Assembly (NCBI GenBank): GCA_028277445.1
Contig: JANQGG010000055.1
Span: forward strand, 1 to 64,000
DNA from: Chloroherpetonaceae bacterium
GTDB taxonomy: Bacteria > Bacteroidota > Chlorobiia > Chlorobiales > Chloroherpetonaceae
Direction of reading: 5' to 3'
Length of the DNA: 64,000 nucleotides
Made by a program: the position numbers and the translations under genes. This document shows, one piece after another, positions 46,320 to 54,642 of this stretch (its first letter is position 1; every line of letters begins with the position of its first letter). Below the pieces are notes generated by a model. It saw nothing but the letters and a program-made list of their open reading frames with translations. It had not been told where the DNA came from and made no database searches.

Positions 46320-47480
46320 ATGGTAGCATTCAGGGTAATGATTTGCTGTACGGCAATGTTATGTTTTTTAAACTTAACATCTCTTGCCAAAACTACGCCT
46401 GAAACCTTTAAGCCGGTTGATACCTTAATAGAAAATGCCATTCTTGATCACGCATTCGCCTCGGCAAGCCTTGCCATTGTGAAAGATAGCGGCGTGATTT
46501 ATCACAATGCCTATGGAAAATTCACCTACGATGAAAACGCAACCAAAACCTCACTAAATACGCTTTACGATGTAGCATCCTTGACCAAAGCCCTTGCCAC
46601 CACGCTGAGTTTAATGAAACTTTATGAAAAAGGATTGTTCAAGCTTAGCGATCCTGTGAGCAAATACTTTCCATCTTTTTCCAAACACGAAAAATCCGGC
46701 ATCACCATTCGCCAGTTGATGCTCCATCAATCCGGGTTGGTGCCATTTCGTGCCTATCGAACATTTTGCCAAACCAAAACGGATTTGCTTCAAGCCATTT
46801 TTGCGGATACTTGCATGACTATACCTGGCACAAAAACCATTTACAGCGACTTGAATTTTATTTTGCTGGGGGAATTGGTTGATACACTTTCCGGTAAACC
46901 TTTAGATGTGTTTTTTTCGGATGAAATTGCCAAACCCCTGAACCTTAAAACGATCTTTTTCAACCCCGCTGATTCGGTTCTTAAGCGTATTGCACCTACC
47001 GAACACGATGAAACCTGGCCATTCAAACGCAAAAGGCCTTTGGTGCATGATCCTAACGCAGCGTTAATGGGAGGAGTTGCCGGGCATGCCGGACTGTTTT
47101 CCACATCCAGAGACATTGCAACGCTAATCATAATGCTCTTAAATGATGGGGCAATTGATGACAAGCTGTTCCTAAAGCCGGAAACAATTGCTTTATTTAC
47201 GGCTCGCGATCCGAAACTCAAAAAGAGAGCCCTGGGTTGGGATTTGAAATCGTATGGCGGAAAATCCTCTGCCGGTAAATACTTATCGCTTAAATCGTTT
47301 GGGCATTTAGGATTTACAGGTACAAGCATTTGGATAGATACTCAGCGCCGGCTTGGGATTGTGTTTTTAACCAACCGGGTATATCCGAGTTCAACGAATA
47401 AAAAAATCAGGCGCATTCGCCGCGAGCTTCATTCTGCTATTATTGAATGCTTGGAAACCAACCCTAAGCCGACGCCCTAG
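46320..47480 (+). CDS. Serine hydrolase, class C beta-lactamase/DD-peptidase family
   Basis: 386 residues with a signal peptide (about 1-23). The active-site triad of this family is visible: SLTK (catalytic Ser and Lys, VASLTKAL near 80), YSDLNF (Tyr) and HLGFTGTS (the KTG-like HxG box). Such proteins act on peptidoglycan or esters and are seldom true beta-lactamases. It follows the MCE gene by 25 bases and is probably read with the Mla operon, so a link to envelope maintenance is likely. Ends four bases from the stop of the convergent lipoprotein gene. Confidence 0.82.
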   Translation: MVAFRVMICCTAMLCFLNLTSLAKTTPETFKPVDTLIENAILDHAFASASLAIVKDSGVIYHNAYGKFTYDENATKTSLNTLYDVASLTKALATTLSLMKLYEKGLFKLSDPVSKYFPSFSKHEKSGITIRQLMLHQSGLVPFRAYRTFCQTKTDLLQAIFADTCMTIPGTKTIYSDLNFILLGELVDTLSGKPLDVFFSDEIAKPLNLKTIFFNPADSVLKRIAPTEHDETWPFKRKRPLVHDPNAALMGGVAGHAGLFSTSRDIATLIIMLLNDGAIDDKLFLKPETIALFTARDPKLKKRALGWDLKSYGGKSSAGKYLSLKSFGHLGFTGTSIWIDTQRRLGIVFLTNRVYPSSTNKKIRRIRRELHSAIIECLETNPKPTP

Positions 47481-47484
47481 AAAA

Positions 47485-47919
47485 TCAAGGTTTATTGAGT
47501 TTCAATGTAAACCGGTTGATCTTTTCAGCGCGGATTTCTTCGGCGCTATTCCTCACAAAAACTGTGTAGTAAAGCGTATCAACCAGTTTGGATGTAAATA
47601 TTGATAAGCTCGAAATCTCATTAAACGAAAATCCCACATTGGTATCTTCCAACACTTCTACCCTAAGCACACTGCCATTACCGGTTGAAAAATCTTTATC
47701 CAAATCCAGGATGGCCGTATAAGTCAGCGTTCCCGAAATATCATCCGGCTCTTGCCATACCAGATGCAAGCTATCGTCGGCGCTTTGATTGAGAACAACT
47801 TCCGAACTGTCTTCCGGTGAAAGCAGTTCCAACGAGTCGGAAAATTCACGAGGATCACTACTATCTGTGCCACATGCTGTAATCAAGAAAATCAAAAAAA
47901 CAACGCACAATCGTTTCAT
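47485..47919 (-). CDS. Lipoprotein with Fn3-like fold, unknown function
   Basis: 144 residues. Signal peptide of the lipoprotein type with lipobox LITAC (Cys16), an acidic start (TDSSDPREFSDS) and then a beta-sandwich-like sequence (LELLSPEDSSEVVL ... LVWQEPDDISGTLTYTAIL ... LYYTVFVRNSAEE) like the SusE/F-type Fn3 domains of the Bacteroidota. No partner in an operon other than possibly aroA upstream (19-base gap). Confidence 0.6.
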   Translation of the reverse strand: MKRLCVVFLIFLITACGTDSSDPREFSDSLELLSPEDSSEVVLNQSADDSLHLVWQEPDDISGTLTYTAILDLDKDFSTGNGSVLRVEVLEDTNVGFSFNEISSLSIFTSKLVDTLYYTVFVRNSAEEIRAEKINRFTLKLNKP

Positions 47920-47938
47920 AAGATGTTTGATTAACCGG

Positions 47939-49228
47939 TTAAACTTTTAAAGAATTGATGATATCAAAAAAATTCGGGAACGACACGGCAATGGAATTCG
48001 GATCGTCTAATTTGACCGCAATATCGGTTGCGGCATCAAGAATCGCAAAGCTCATTGCAACCCTGTGATCGGAATACGTGGTAATATCCACCTCTGTTTT
48101 GGGTAAACTGTTTTGTTTCTTGACGGTAAAACCATCTTCATATTCCTCACACTCATACCCACATGCCCGTAAGTTCAACACCATTGCATGAATGCGATCA
48201 CTTTCTTTGGCCCGCAATTCTTTAGCATCATGGAGTTCAAACTGCTCGGTAGCTCCAGCCGAAAGCGCTGCAAGCATTGGCAGTTCATCAATCAATCCCG
48301 CTACTTTTTTTGACCCGAAAATCCGTAAAGGCGCGGCTAATTGTTCTTGATTGATGACAATATCACCGACTTTTTCGCCGCCAATTTCACGCAAATTTTC
48401 TATCGGCAGTTTCAATCCGTATTCTCGCAAAACCTCTAAAAACAATGCACGATTGGGATTCAAACATACATTTTTCAAACAGATCTCGGCATTGTTGCTT
48501 AAAATCCCAAGTGCCGTAATAAAACATGCTGCCGATGGATCCGAAGGAACCGTAAACGGTCTCGCTTCCGGTTGCCATGGCCCGTTGACAATAATTCGAT
48601 TGGAACCATCTTCACGCCTTTCAGGAATCAGCCCCAACATTAACTCGGTGTGGTTTCGGGTTTCAATCGGCTCAATAATTTCAGTTGTGCCTTCGGCATG
48701 CATGCCGGCGAAAATAATCAACGATTTCACCTGCGCCGACGGTGTTTTTTGATAAAACGATATCGGCGTTAATGGCTTCTTGCCATGAATTTCAATGGGC
48801 GGCGTATCCGAATCGGAAAGCTTAAGCTTAGCGCCCATTTGCTCCAAAGGATCGGCAATACGCCGCATTGGCCGTTTCATTAACGATTCATCACCGATCA
48901 ATCGGCTAACAAACGGCTGGGCGGCAAGAACGCCGGAAAGCATACGAATGGTTGATCCCGAGTTGTTGCAATTTAAAGCGTTTATAGGCGCTTTTAAATC
49001 CCACAAACCGTTTGAGCGTATCACAACCTGATTGCCATTGGCGTTTTGGGTTTGACGCACATCAACGCCAAGCTGGTTTAAAACCGCCAATGTGGTTTGG
49101 TTATCCAAACCCTTGGAATAATTTTGAATTTCTGTTGTTCCTTTTGCTAAAGCGCCGATAATTGCTGCTCGGTGAGATATGGATTTATCCGGTGGAAGCG
49201 TCTTTACTGTTCCCTTAAACATTACCAT
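47939..49228 (-). CDS. aroA: 3-phosphoshikimate 1-carboxyvinyltransferase (EPSP synthase)
   Basis: About 429 residues from the ATG at 49228; the frame begins further up at a TTG that overlaps the rpsU terminator and is unlikely to be used. It adds enolpyruvate to shikimate 3-phosphate in aromatic amino-acid synthesis. Signatures are TLPPDKSISHRAAI near residue 9, LNCNNSGSTIRMLSG (substrate loop, here CNNSG where LGNAGTA is common), KTPSAQVKSLIIFAG, DELPMLAALSA, LRAKESDRIHAM and TYSDHRVAMSFAI. No other shikimate genes are in the window. Confidence 0.95.
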   Translation of the reverse strand: MVMFKGTVKTLPPDKSISHRAAIIGALAKGTTEIQNYSKGLDNQTTLAVLNQLGVDVRQTQNANGNQVVIRSNGLWDLKAPINALNCNNSGSTIRMLSGVLAAQPFVSRLIGDESLMKRPMRRIADPLEQMGAKLKLSDSDTPPIEIHGKKPLTPISFYQKTPSAQVKSLIIFAGMHAEGTTEIIEPIETRNHTELMLGLIPERREDGSNRIIVNGPWQPEARPFTVPSDPSAACFITALGILSNNAEICLKNVCLNPNRALFLEVLREYGLKLPIENLREIGGEKVGDIVINQEQLAAPLRIFGSKKVAGLIDELPMLAALSAGATEQFELHDAKELRAKESDRIHAMVLNLRACGYECEEYEDGFTVKKQNSLPKTEVDITTYSDHRVAMSFAILDAATDIAVKLDDPNSIAVSFPNFFDIINSLKV

Positions 49229-49261
49229 TTGCGGAGATACATTAAAAGCTATAAAAAAAAC

Positions 49262-49294
49262 AATAGGCAATCCCCAAAAAAGGAATTGCCTATT
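49262..49294 (-). terminator. Strong intrinsic terminator of rpsU
   Basis: On the minus strand AATAGGCAAT and ATTGCCTATT form a 10-bp stem with a 13-base loop followed by GTTTTTTTTAT. It sits 23 bases after the rpsU stop and just before the aroA start. Confidence 0.9.
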
Positions 49295-49316
49295 ATAGAC
49301 TTAAGCACGCATAGTT

Positions 49317-49514
49317 CTATGCATTTTTTTCTTCATTGGCACGCTGAGCGCGGCGCTTTGAACGCGCGCGTTTCAAACGGTTATCCACGGAAGGTTTCGT
49401 GTAGTAAGTTCGTTTACGAAACTCTTTTAATACACCGGCACGCTCATACTTCTTTTTAAAACGCTTCAATAACTTATCAATCGTTTCGTTGTCTTGAATT
49501 TGTACGCCAACCAA
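49317..49514 (-). CDS. rpsU: 30S ribosomal protein bS21
   Basis: 65 residues, complete ([21 protein letters not shown] at the N-terminus, basic [13 protein letters not shown] tail). The start codon is TTG, since no ATG is available, and it is preceded by a ten-base GAAGGAGGTG that pairs fully with the 16S anti-Shine-Dalgarno, six bases before the TTG. It is the only such strong site I found in the window, where most genes lack one. In Flavobacteriia bS21 helps hide the anti-SD and rpsU with its strong SD is autoregulated, so the same control is expected here (inference). Confidence 0.95.
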   Translation of the reverse strand: MVGVQIQDNETIDKLLKRFKKKYERAGVLKEFRKRTYYTKPSVDNRLKRARSKRRAQRANEEKNA

Positions 49515-49520
49515 TTAATT

Positions 49521-49530
49521 CACCTCCTTC
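49521..49530 (-). promoter_or_regulatory. Extended Shine-Dalgarno of rpsU
   Basis: GAAGGAGGTG on the minus strand, six bases ahead of the TTG start, which decides the start of bS21. It is likely the point of translational autoregulation by bS21 occupancy of the 30S platform. Confidence 0.8.
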
Positions 49531-49549
49531 AATAGTGATTTTATTATTA

Positions 49550-50182
49550 TTACGACTTTTTAATCTTTAATTTTACTTTTCCTTTTTTGGTCACCGCACG
49601 GGATGATCCATCGGAATTGACCTGTACATTTTCCAAAAGCTGCTTTTTCCCTGAATTTTGAAACTCAACAATAATCACGTTAGCGCCACTGGCTGTTGAT
49701 TGTTTCGTTCGTACAATCCCCACATCGTTCAATGTGGGATGAAATACCGCATCACCCTCGGCATATAAGCCTTGAGGGAAATATTTTGCACAATCATCAG
49801 GTTTTAACTCTTCTAACTTCGTTTGCCGATCAATTTGAATTTGCCACTCGCTGACAAGTTGAACTTGATTGCAGTTCGGGCATTTTAACCAATATTGATT
49901 TTCCGCATCATCGGGTTCAACCTGTTCTTTCTTTTTCTTGTCTTTCTTCGATACCTTGATATCCAATAAATCATCGTCTTCTTTTACTCTGTCACTGGGC
50001 TTCCATTCTCCCACAAAAATTCTCGGTACAAATTGATTACATCCTTCACAATATGCTGATTTAATTTTTCCGGCCAATATCCAATCTTTTTTGCTCGATA
50101 ATTCATTGGAATTTGCAGAAGAATTACTCGCTTGATTCGTATGCGATATGTCTTCTTCCAGGTTTTTATTTGATTTTCCCAC
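49550..50182 (-). CDS. Zinc-ribbon protein with Tudor-like end, unknown function
   Basis: 210 residues, GTG start with no upstream ATG. Two CxxC knuckles (CEGC near 40 and CPNC near 100) probably form one zinc site, split by an acidic and Lys-rich insert (KVSKKDKKKKEQ). Then comes GDAVFHPTLNDVGIV and a beta-rich stretch (VIIVEFQNSGKKQLLENV) like the small Tudor/KOW modules at the ends of PcrA or in CarD-type proteins, ending in a basic tail (KKGKVKLKIKKS). Suggests nucleic-acid or RNA-polymerase contact. It lies just upstream of rpsU (35-base gap) and may be read with it. Confidence 0.55.
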   Translation of the reverse strand: MGKSNKNLEEDISHTNQASNSSANSNELSSKKDWILAGKIKSAYCEGCNQFVPRIFVGEWKPSDRVKEDDDLLDIKVSKKDKKKKEQVEPDDAENQYWLKCPNCNQVQLVSEWQIQIDRQTKLEELKPDDCAKYFPQGLYAEGDAVFHPTLNDVGIVRTKQSTASGANVIIVEFQNSGKKQLLENVQVNSDGSSRAVTKKGKVKLKIKKS

Positions 50183-50556
50183 TTTGGATCGGCTTTAAAC
50201 TTTATCCATTGAAATAAATAATAACGCCTATATTGCTTACAACCGGTTGAATATAAAAAACATCTTTAAAAATCAAGAAAATTCTTTGGTGAATCATTTT
50301 TTTATTCTTATGAACATAAATGCCGTTATCATTATGGGCGATTAAATTTTGATATCTCATAGAAAGCCTTATAATTCAATGAAAATCAAATCTTTTCAAT
50401 AGATTTGTTCAGATAACCCAATTATACATCGACTTGAATTTTAACGTTATAAATAATTCGGATTCCAAAAACCAAACAAGCCATCTTTCCGACTCGGCAT
50501 TGCAGGATAATCTAAGCCGCGCCGCATTAAACCCAAAGACGGGTTTTGTTGAATCA
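50183..50556. other. Gap between divergent zinc-ribbon gene and alr
   Basis: About 374 bases to the alr start I prefer. The part from 50434 is an open frame continuous with alr (TTG-start extension of 41 codons). The remainder is AT-rich, carries the promoters of both genes, and shows no repeat or RNA gene I can support. Confidence 0.5.
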
Positions 50557-51690
50557 ATGCCTGATCTTAATTTATCGGAAGCCTTGATTTCAAAACGTCA
50601 TTTGATCCATAACCTGAACCAAATCCGTTCAAAAATTGGCCCATCCTGCAAGATCATGGGAATTGTAAAAGCTAATGCTTATGGGCACAATGTTAAGGAA
50701 GTATCCGCTACACTTTTTAGCAATGGCGTGCGTTCATTTGGCGTTGCCAACATCAATGAAGCCATAGAATTAAAACAGCATTTTATTGAGCAACAACTTG
50801 AGAATGAACCCTTTGAAATCCTAGCCTTTGCTTCGCCATTGCCTGAGCAATTACCCTTTTATTTAATGCACGATATCGATCTTACCCTAACCAATTACGA
50901 GACGTATAGCCAAGCCGAAGCGGTTGCCCAAGCTCATAATTCTTGTTTCAATGTGCATTTAAAAGTGGATACCGGCATGGGGCGTTTAGGCGTTTCCATG
51001 AATGATGCTTTGGAACTGGCGCGTTTAATTGAGCGCTCGCCTTATTTAAACTTAAAATCAATATACTCTCATTTTGCCAGCAGCGGCGAAGACATGCCTT
51101 TTTCTCGGCAACAATCACAACATTTTAAATCGCTTACCCGTGAGTTTGAACATTCGGAAGGCCGCAAGGTTTTGAAACATATGGCCAACAGCGGCGCCAT
51201 TGTTTCGGATCACGATACGTATTACGATATGGTTCGTCCCGGCATATTGCTTTATGGTTATACGCCAAGTTCAGCCATAAAAACTTCCCTGAATCTTAAA
51301 CCCGTCATGCAATTCCAATCGCGAGTCACATTTATAAAATGGGTGGAAGCCGGGCAAACGATCAGTTACGGACGAACATGGGAGGCTAAAAAACGTACCC
51401 GAATTGCAACCATATCGGTTGGTTACGCCGATGGGTATCATCGGGCCTTAAGCAACAACTCATTTGTGGAGATTCATGGCAAAGGCTTTCAACAAATTGG
51501 CAACGTGACGATGGATCAAATTATGGTGTCGTTGGGTGAAGACACCTCAGTTAATGTTGGCGATGTAGCCGTCTTATTCGGCTGGAACGGGCCAAAAGCC
51601 AATGAACTTGCTGATCGTATCGGAACGATAGGCTACGAATTATTGTGCTCGGTTTCTCCCAGAGTTAAGCGCGTGATTTTGGAAGACTAA
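50557..51690 (+). CDS. alr: Alanine racemase
   Basis: About 377 residues from the ATG at 50557; the same frame runs 41 codons upstream to a TTG, giving a 418-residue form with a Ser/Asn-rich lead of no known use. It converts L- to D-Ala for peptidoglycan with pyridoxal phosphate. PLP-binding Lys is in KIMGIVKANAYGHN, the dimer/active-site Tyr in TISYGRTW and IATISVGYADGYHRAL, with substrate region VRPGILLYGY. The N-terminal barrel and C-terminal beta domain are complete. Followed by comEA-like after 19 bases. Confidence 0.94.
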   Translation: MPDLNLSEALISKRHLIHNLNQIRSKIGPSCKIMGIVKANAYGHNVKEVSATLFSNGVRSFGVANINEAIELKQHFIEQQLENEPFEILAFASPLPEQLPFYLMHDIDLTLTNYETYSQAEAVAQAHNSCFNVHLKVDTGMGRLGVSMNDALELARLIERSPYLNLKSIYSHFASSGEDMPFSRQQSQHFKSLTREFEHSEGRKVLKHMANSGAIVSDHDTYYDMVRPGILLYGYTPSSAIKTSLNLKPVMQFQSRVTFIKWVEAGQTISYGRTWEAKKRTRIATISVGYADGYHRALSNNSFVEIHGKGFQQIGNVTMDQIMVSLGEDTSVNVGDVAVLFGWNGPKANELADRIGTIGYELLCSVSPRVKRVILED

Positions 51691-51709
51691 ATAAATTGTA
51701 ATCCCCTGC

Positions 51710-52210
51710 ATGAAAAATTGGATCAATGTTATTTCAACAAAGCTTAGCATTACACGAGCTGAAGTTATTATTATTGCATGTTTATTTGGCTTTGCCCTGG
51801 GCGGGTTCTTTTTCAAAACATCTCTTCCGTTTCAGGATGCAAAGCAATTAATAAAACAAAAAGAAAAAGCGTATTTTACTGGTTCTCAGGCCGATAGCAT
51901 TATAGAAGCTGAAGAGAAAGCGTATCAAAAAATTGTTGATCTGAAATTTAATTTGATTAATTCTAAGGATTCCAACAAGAACCCAATAAAACATTCATCA
52001 GAAAAGCTTAACTTAAATCTTGCGACATATCAGGATCTTTTGGAAATTCCCGGTATCGGTCCGGTTATGGCCGATCGATTAATTCGTTTTAGAACCTATA
52101 AAGGTGGAAGGCTGAAATCATTCAATCAACTGCTTGAAGTTAAAGGCATAAATCAAAGTCGGTTAACAACGCTTAAAGAATATCTAACATTGAGTAAATC
52201 CAGCCCATGA
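51710..52210 (+). CDS. ComEA-like helix-hairpin-helix protein
   Basis: 166 residues. An N-terminal membrane helix (about 18-38) anchors a charged linker with a short coiled coil (AKQLIKQKEKAYF), followed by two helix-hairpin-helix motifs (LNLATYQDLLEIPGIGPVMADRLIRFR and FNQLLEVKGINQSRL). The layout is that of ComEA, the DNA receptor in natural transformation; other ComE or type IV pilus structural genes are not in the window. It overlaps the PilM-like gene by four bases (ATGA). Confidence 0.7.
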   Translation: MKNWINVISTKLSITRAEVIIIACLFGFALGGFFFKTSLPFQDAKQLIKQKEKAYFTGSQADSIIEAEEKAYQKIVDLKFNLINSKDSNKNPIKHSSEKLNLNLATYQDLLEIPGIGPVMADRLIRFRTYKGGRLKSFNQLLEVKGINQSRLTTLKEYLTLSKSSP

Positions 52211-53079
52211 ATAAATCACAATTATCTCTAAGCATTGAAGCCAATGCGATATATTTGGTTAATTTGGAAGTAGACGACCAAGGACAGTTTTGCGTTCAAT
52301 CCAAACATGAATTCAAATTTGGCTTCGATCTTTACTCAGATGTTTTGGAAACTGGCCGTTCAAAAGGCATGATCTCGGTTATCAACGATTTGGTGCCGGC
52401 GCTTAGCCAATATCCTTCGGAAAATATCTCGGTAACCATCAACATAAACCGCACGAAATGTTTGGTCTCCTATCTTGAAAAAGACATGGCTTCCGATCAT
52501 TATAAACAAGTTTGCATGGATGAGGCCTCTAAATTTTTAACCGCTCCCGATGACTATACCTGGCAGGCCGTTCCGCTGAATGATGAAATGAACAACCCAT
52601 ACAACACCGTGCTCCTTGTATTTATGCCAAAACGCTATCTCAATCGATTGCAAATGATGATTTTGCCATCAGGAAAAACGATCAACCTGGTCGATAGCTC
52701 TCACATGTCTTTACAAACCTTGCTTTATAAGCATGAGGAGCCTTTGGCATTGTTGGAAATAGAAAAAAATTACTTAGCCATGAGTTTCTTACATCAAAAT
52801 CAAGCTGAGCAAATCTCCTACTGGCCACTGAGTTCTGAAACTGATATTGCTTATTATTCCATCAACCAGTTACAAAAAAACACCAACTTTCAAACCATTT
52901 TATCAACAGGCGGAGCCAGTTCTAAGGATTCCATGGATTTTCTTTCAAATGCTTTGCAAAAAGAAGTTCATGAGCTTACACTCCCTGACGACATCAAACT
53001 GAATTGTACGATGAACGACACGGCCAATTATTTAAAGGCCATCGGCTCAGGGATTAAAGCCATCAAAGAATTCAGCTAG
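52207..53079 (+). CDS. PilM/actin-like ATPase-fold protein, divergent
   Basis: 290 residues starting within the comEA-like stop. The N-terminus LSLSIEANAIYLVNLEV followed by the alternating pattern of strands (SVTININRTKCLVSYLEK), a middle LLVFMPKRYLNRL and a late ILSTGGASSKDSMDFL (glycine-rich phosphate-2-like turn) resemble the type IV pilus assembly protein PilM, which has an actin-like fold. Key ATP-site residues are poorly conserved. The pairing with ComEA supports a competence or pilus role, but the sequence match is weak. Confidence 0.45.
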   Translation: MNKSQLSLSIEANAIYLVNLEVDDQGQFCVQSKHEFKFGFDLYSDVLETGRSKGMISVINDLVPALSQYPSENISVTININRTKCLVSYLEKDMASDHYKQVCMDEASKFLTAPDDYTWQAVPLNDEMNNPYNTVLLVFMPKRYLNRLQMMILPSGKTINLVDSSHMSLQTLLYKHEEPLALLEIEKNYLAMSFLHQNQAEQISYWPLSSETDIAYYSINQLQKNTNFQTILSTGGASSKDSMDFLSNALQKEVHELTLPDDIKLNCTMNDTANYLKAIGSGIKAIKEFS

Positions 53080-53130
53080 ACTTGTAAGCGCTTTGTTTTT
53101 ATTATTTTTTGATTTGAATGTGAGAATGAT

Positions 53131-54642
53131 ATGCCAAATATAGCAATCGTTTCCGGCCTATCGATGCAAATCGTGCAAATGCAGCGTGCTATAAAACTCC
53201 AGGCAAATAAAGTTGAAATTTATGCGCATAGTTCGTTTGCTGCCATTCCACAAAACATAGACCTTATTTATTTTGAAGTTGACAATACCGCTTCACACAT
53301 TGAAAGCCTTGAAGCCATAGCTTCGATTTACCTGCAAACACCCCTGATCAGCATTATTACCCAAGATAAAATTGCGTATGCCATCCACTCTATAAGAGCC
53401 GGGGCTACCGATATGATCTTTTTAACCGGAAATCCGGTCAAAGATAATATTGAAATTGCCAACTCGGTTTATCGTGGCTTAAAGAAACGCCAAAAACTCA
53501 TCGCCACGCATCAGGTCTTTACTGAGAAGGTGTATGAATCCATTGCAAATAATGCTGAAAGCAGCGATACCGGTAATTTTTTAAACCAAATGCAACAAGC
53601 CGTTATCGTTGTCGGGCAGAATGCTAAGATCATTTCGTCCAATCGGGCGGCTGAAAAGCTCTTAAGCAATAAACACCACGAGCTGCAGGGTAAGGACATT
53701 GTGGATTTGCTCAGTTTATCGGATTACGATATAGAAAAGATTTTTTCAAGCGGGGAAACGCATCGCGGCGAGCTTAATATCACCCATCTTAATCATGAAA
53801 TCACCATCGGTTATACCCTTTCGCCACGATTTCTTCATAATGGGCAGCAAGATGGCGCATTGATGCTCTTTAAAGATATTACCCAGGAAAAAAGCCTACG
53901 GCTTCAGGCTGAAAAAACCGAAAAAATGCAAACCCTGGGTGAAATCGTTGCGGCAATTTCGCATGAAGTTAAAAACCCACTTGCCGGTATTAAATCCATG
54001 ATCCAGGCCATGCTTCTGGATATGAATGCCGAGTCGGAAAATTATCACTACCTGCTACGCATTCAGCAAGAAGTTGATCGCATCAACACCTTTATTGAAG
54101 ATACCTTTGCTTTTGCCCGCCATAAAAAACCCTACATCGTCAAGGTTGATATTGCCACCATCATTAACTCGGTGGTTACCCTGCTCACCGAAAATTTGAA
54201 GGAAAACCACATCGACCTGGTCAAAAATTACGCCGACGACCTGCCCCAATTAAAAGTAGACCCCGATCAATTGCATCAGGTGTTTTTAAACATCCTGCTT
54301 AATTCAATAGAAGCCATTTCAGATGTCAAACTCTCAGGCCGATCATCATCATTTATTAAAATATCTACCCGTGAGTTGGAAATTAGCGATGGTTCGGGAC
54401 CAAAAAAATATGTAGAGATCAACTTTCAGGATAATGGCCCTGGTTTTGGGCAATCGGTGTTTGAAAAAGCCTTTGATCCGTTCTTTACAACAAAACCCTC
54501 GGGAACAGGGCTTGGGCTATCGATTTGTTATAAGATCATCAATGAGCATTATGGCCGCATCGATTTAAAAAATGACAAAAGCGGGGGGGCAATCACATCC
54601 ATAAAACTTCCTGTACATCCACCTTCTCGTTACGATAAATAA
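53131..54642 (+). CDS. NtrB-like sensor histidine kinase with pseudo-receiver
   Basis: 503 residues. Residues about 1-125 resemble a receiver domain but lack the acidic pair and have Glu in place of the phospho-Asp (IDLIYFEVD). Then a PAS domain (about 150-255), HisKA with His278 in AISHEVKNPLAG and HATPase_c with N-box NILLNSIEA, G1 QDNGPGFG, F-box FDPFFTTK and G2 GTGLGLSI. All catalytic boxes are intact. No partner response regulator is next door. It is soluble, and 51 bases separate it from the PilM-like gene, so it may be in the same unit. Its stop touches the stop of the MATE gene. Confidence 0.88.
   Translation: MPNIAIVSGLSMQIVQMQRAIKLQANKVEIYAHSSFAAIPQNIDLIYFEVDNTASHIESLEAIASIYLQTPLISIITQDKIAYAIHSIRAGATDMIFLTGNPVKDNIEIANSVYRGLKKRQKLIATHQVFTEKVYESIANNAESSDTGNFLNQMQQAVIVVGQNAKIISSNRAAEKLLSNKHHELQGKDIVDLLSLSDYDIEKIFSSGETHRGELNITHLNHEITIGYTLSPRFLHNGQQDGALMLFKDITQEKSLRLQAEKTEKMQTLGEIVAAISHEVKNPLAGIKSMIQAMLLDMNAESENYHYLLRIQQEVDRINTFIEDTFAFARHKKPYIVKVDIATIINSVVTLLTENLKENHIDLVKNYADDLPQLKVDPDQLHQVFLNILLNSIEAISDVKLSGRSSSFIKISTRELEISDGSGPKKYVEINFQDNGPGFGQSVFEKAFDPFFTTKPSGTGLGLSICYKIINEHYGRIDLKNDKSGGAITSIKLPVHPPSRYDK

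Noticed and set aside
50434-50556. A 41-codon N-terminal extension of alanine racemase from a TTG
   Set aside because: The residues resemble no known domain, whereas the ATG at 50557 matches the usual length of the family; kept as a note in the alr entry.
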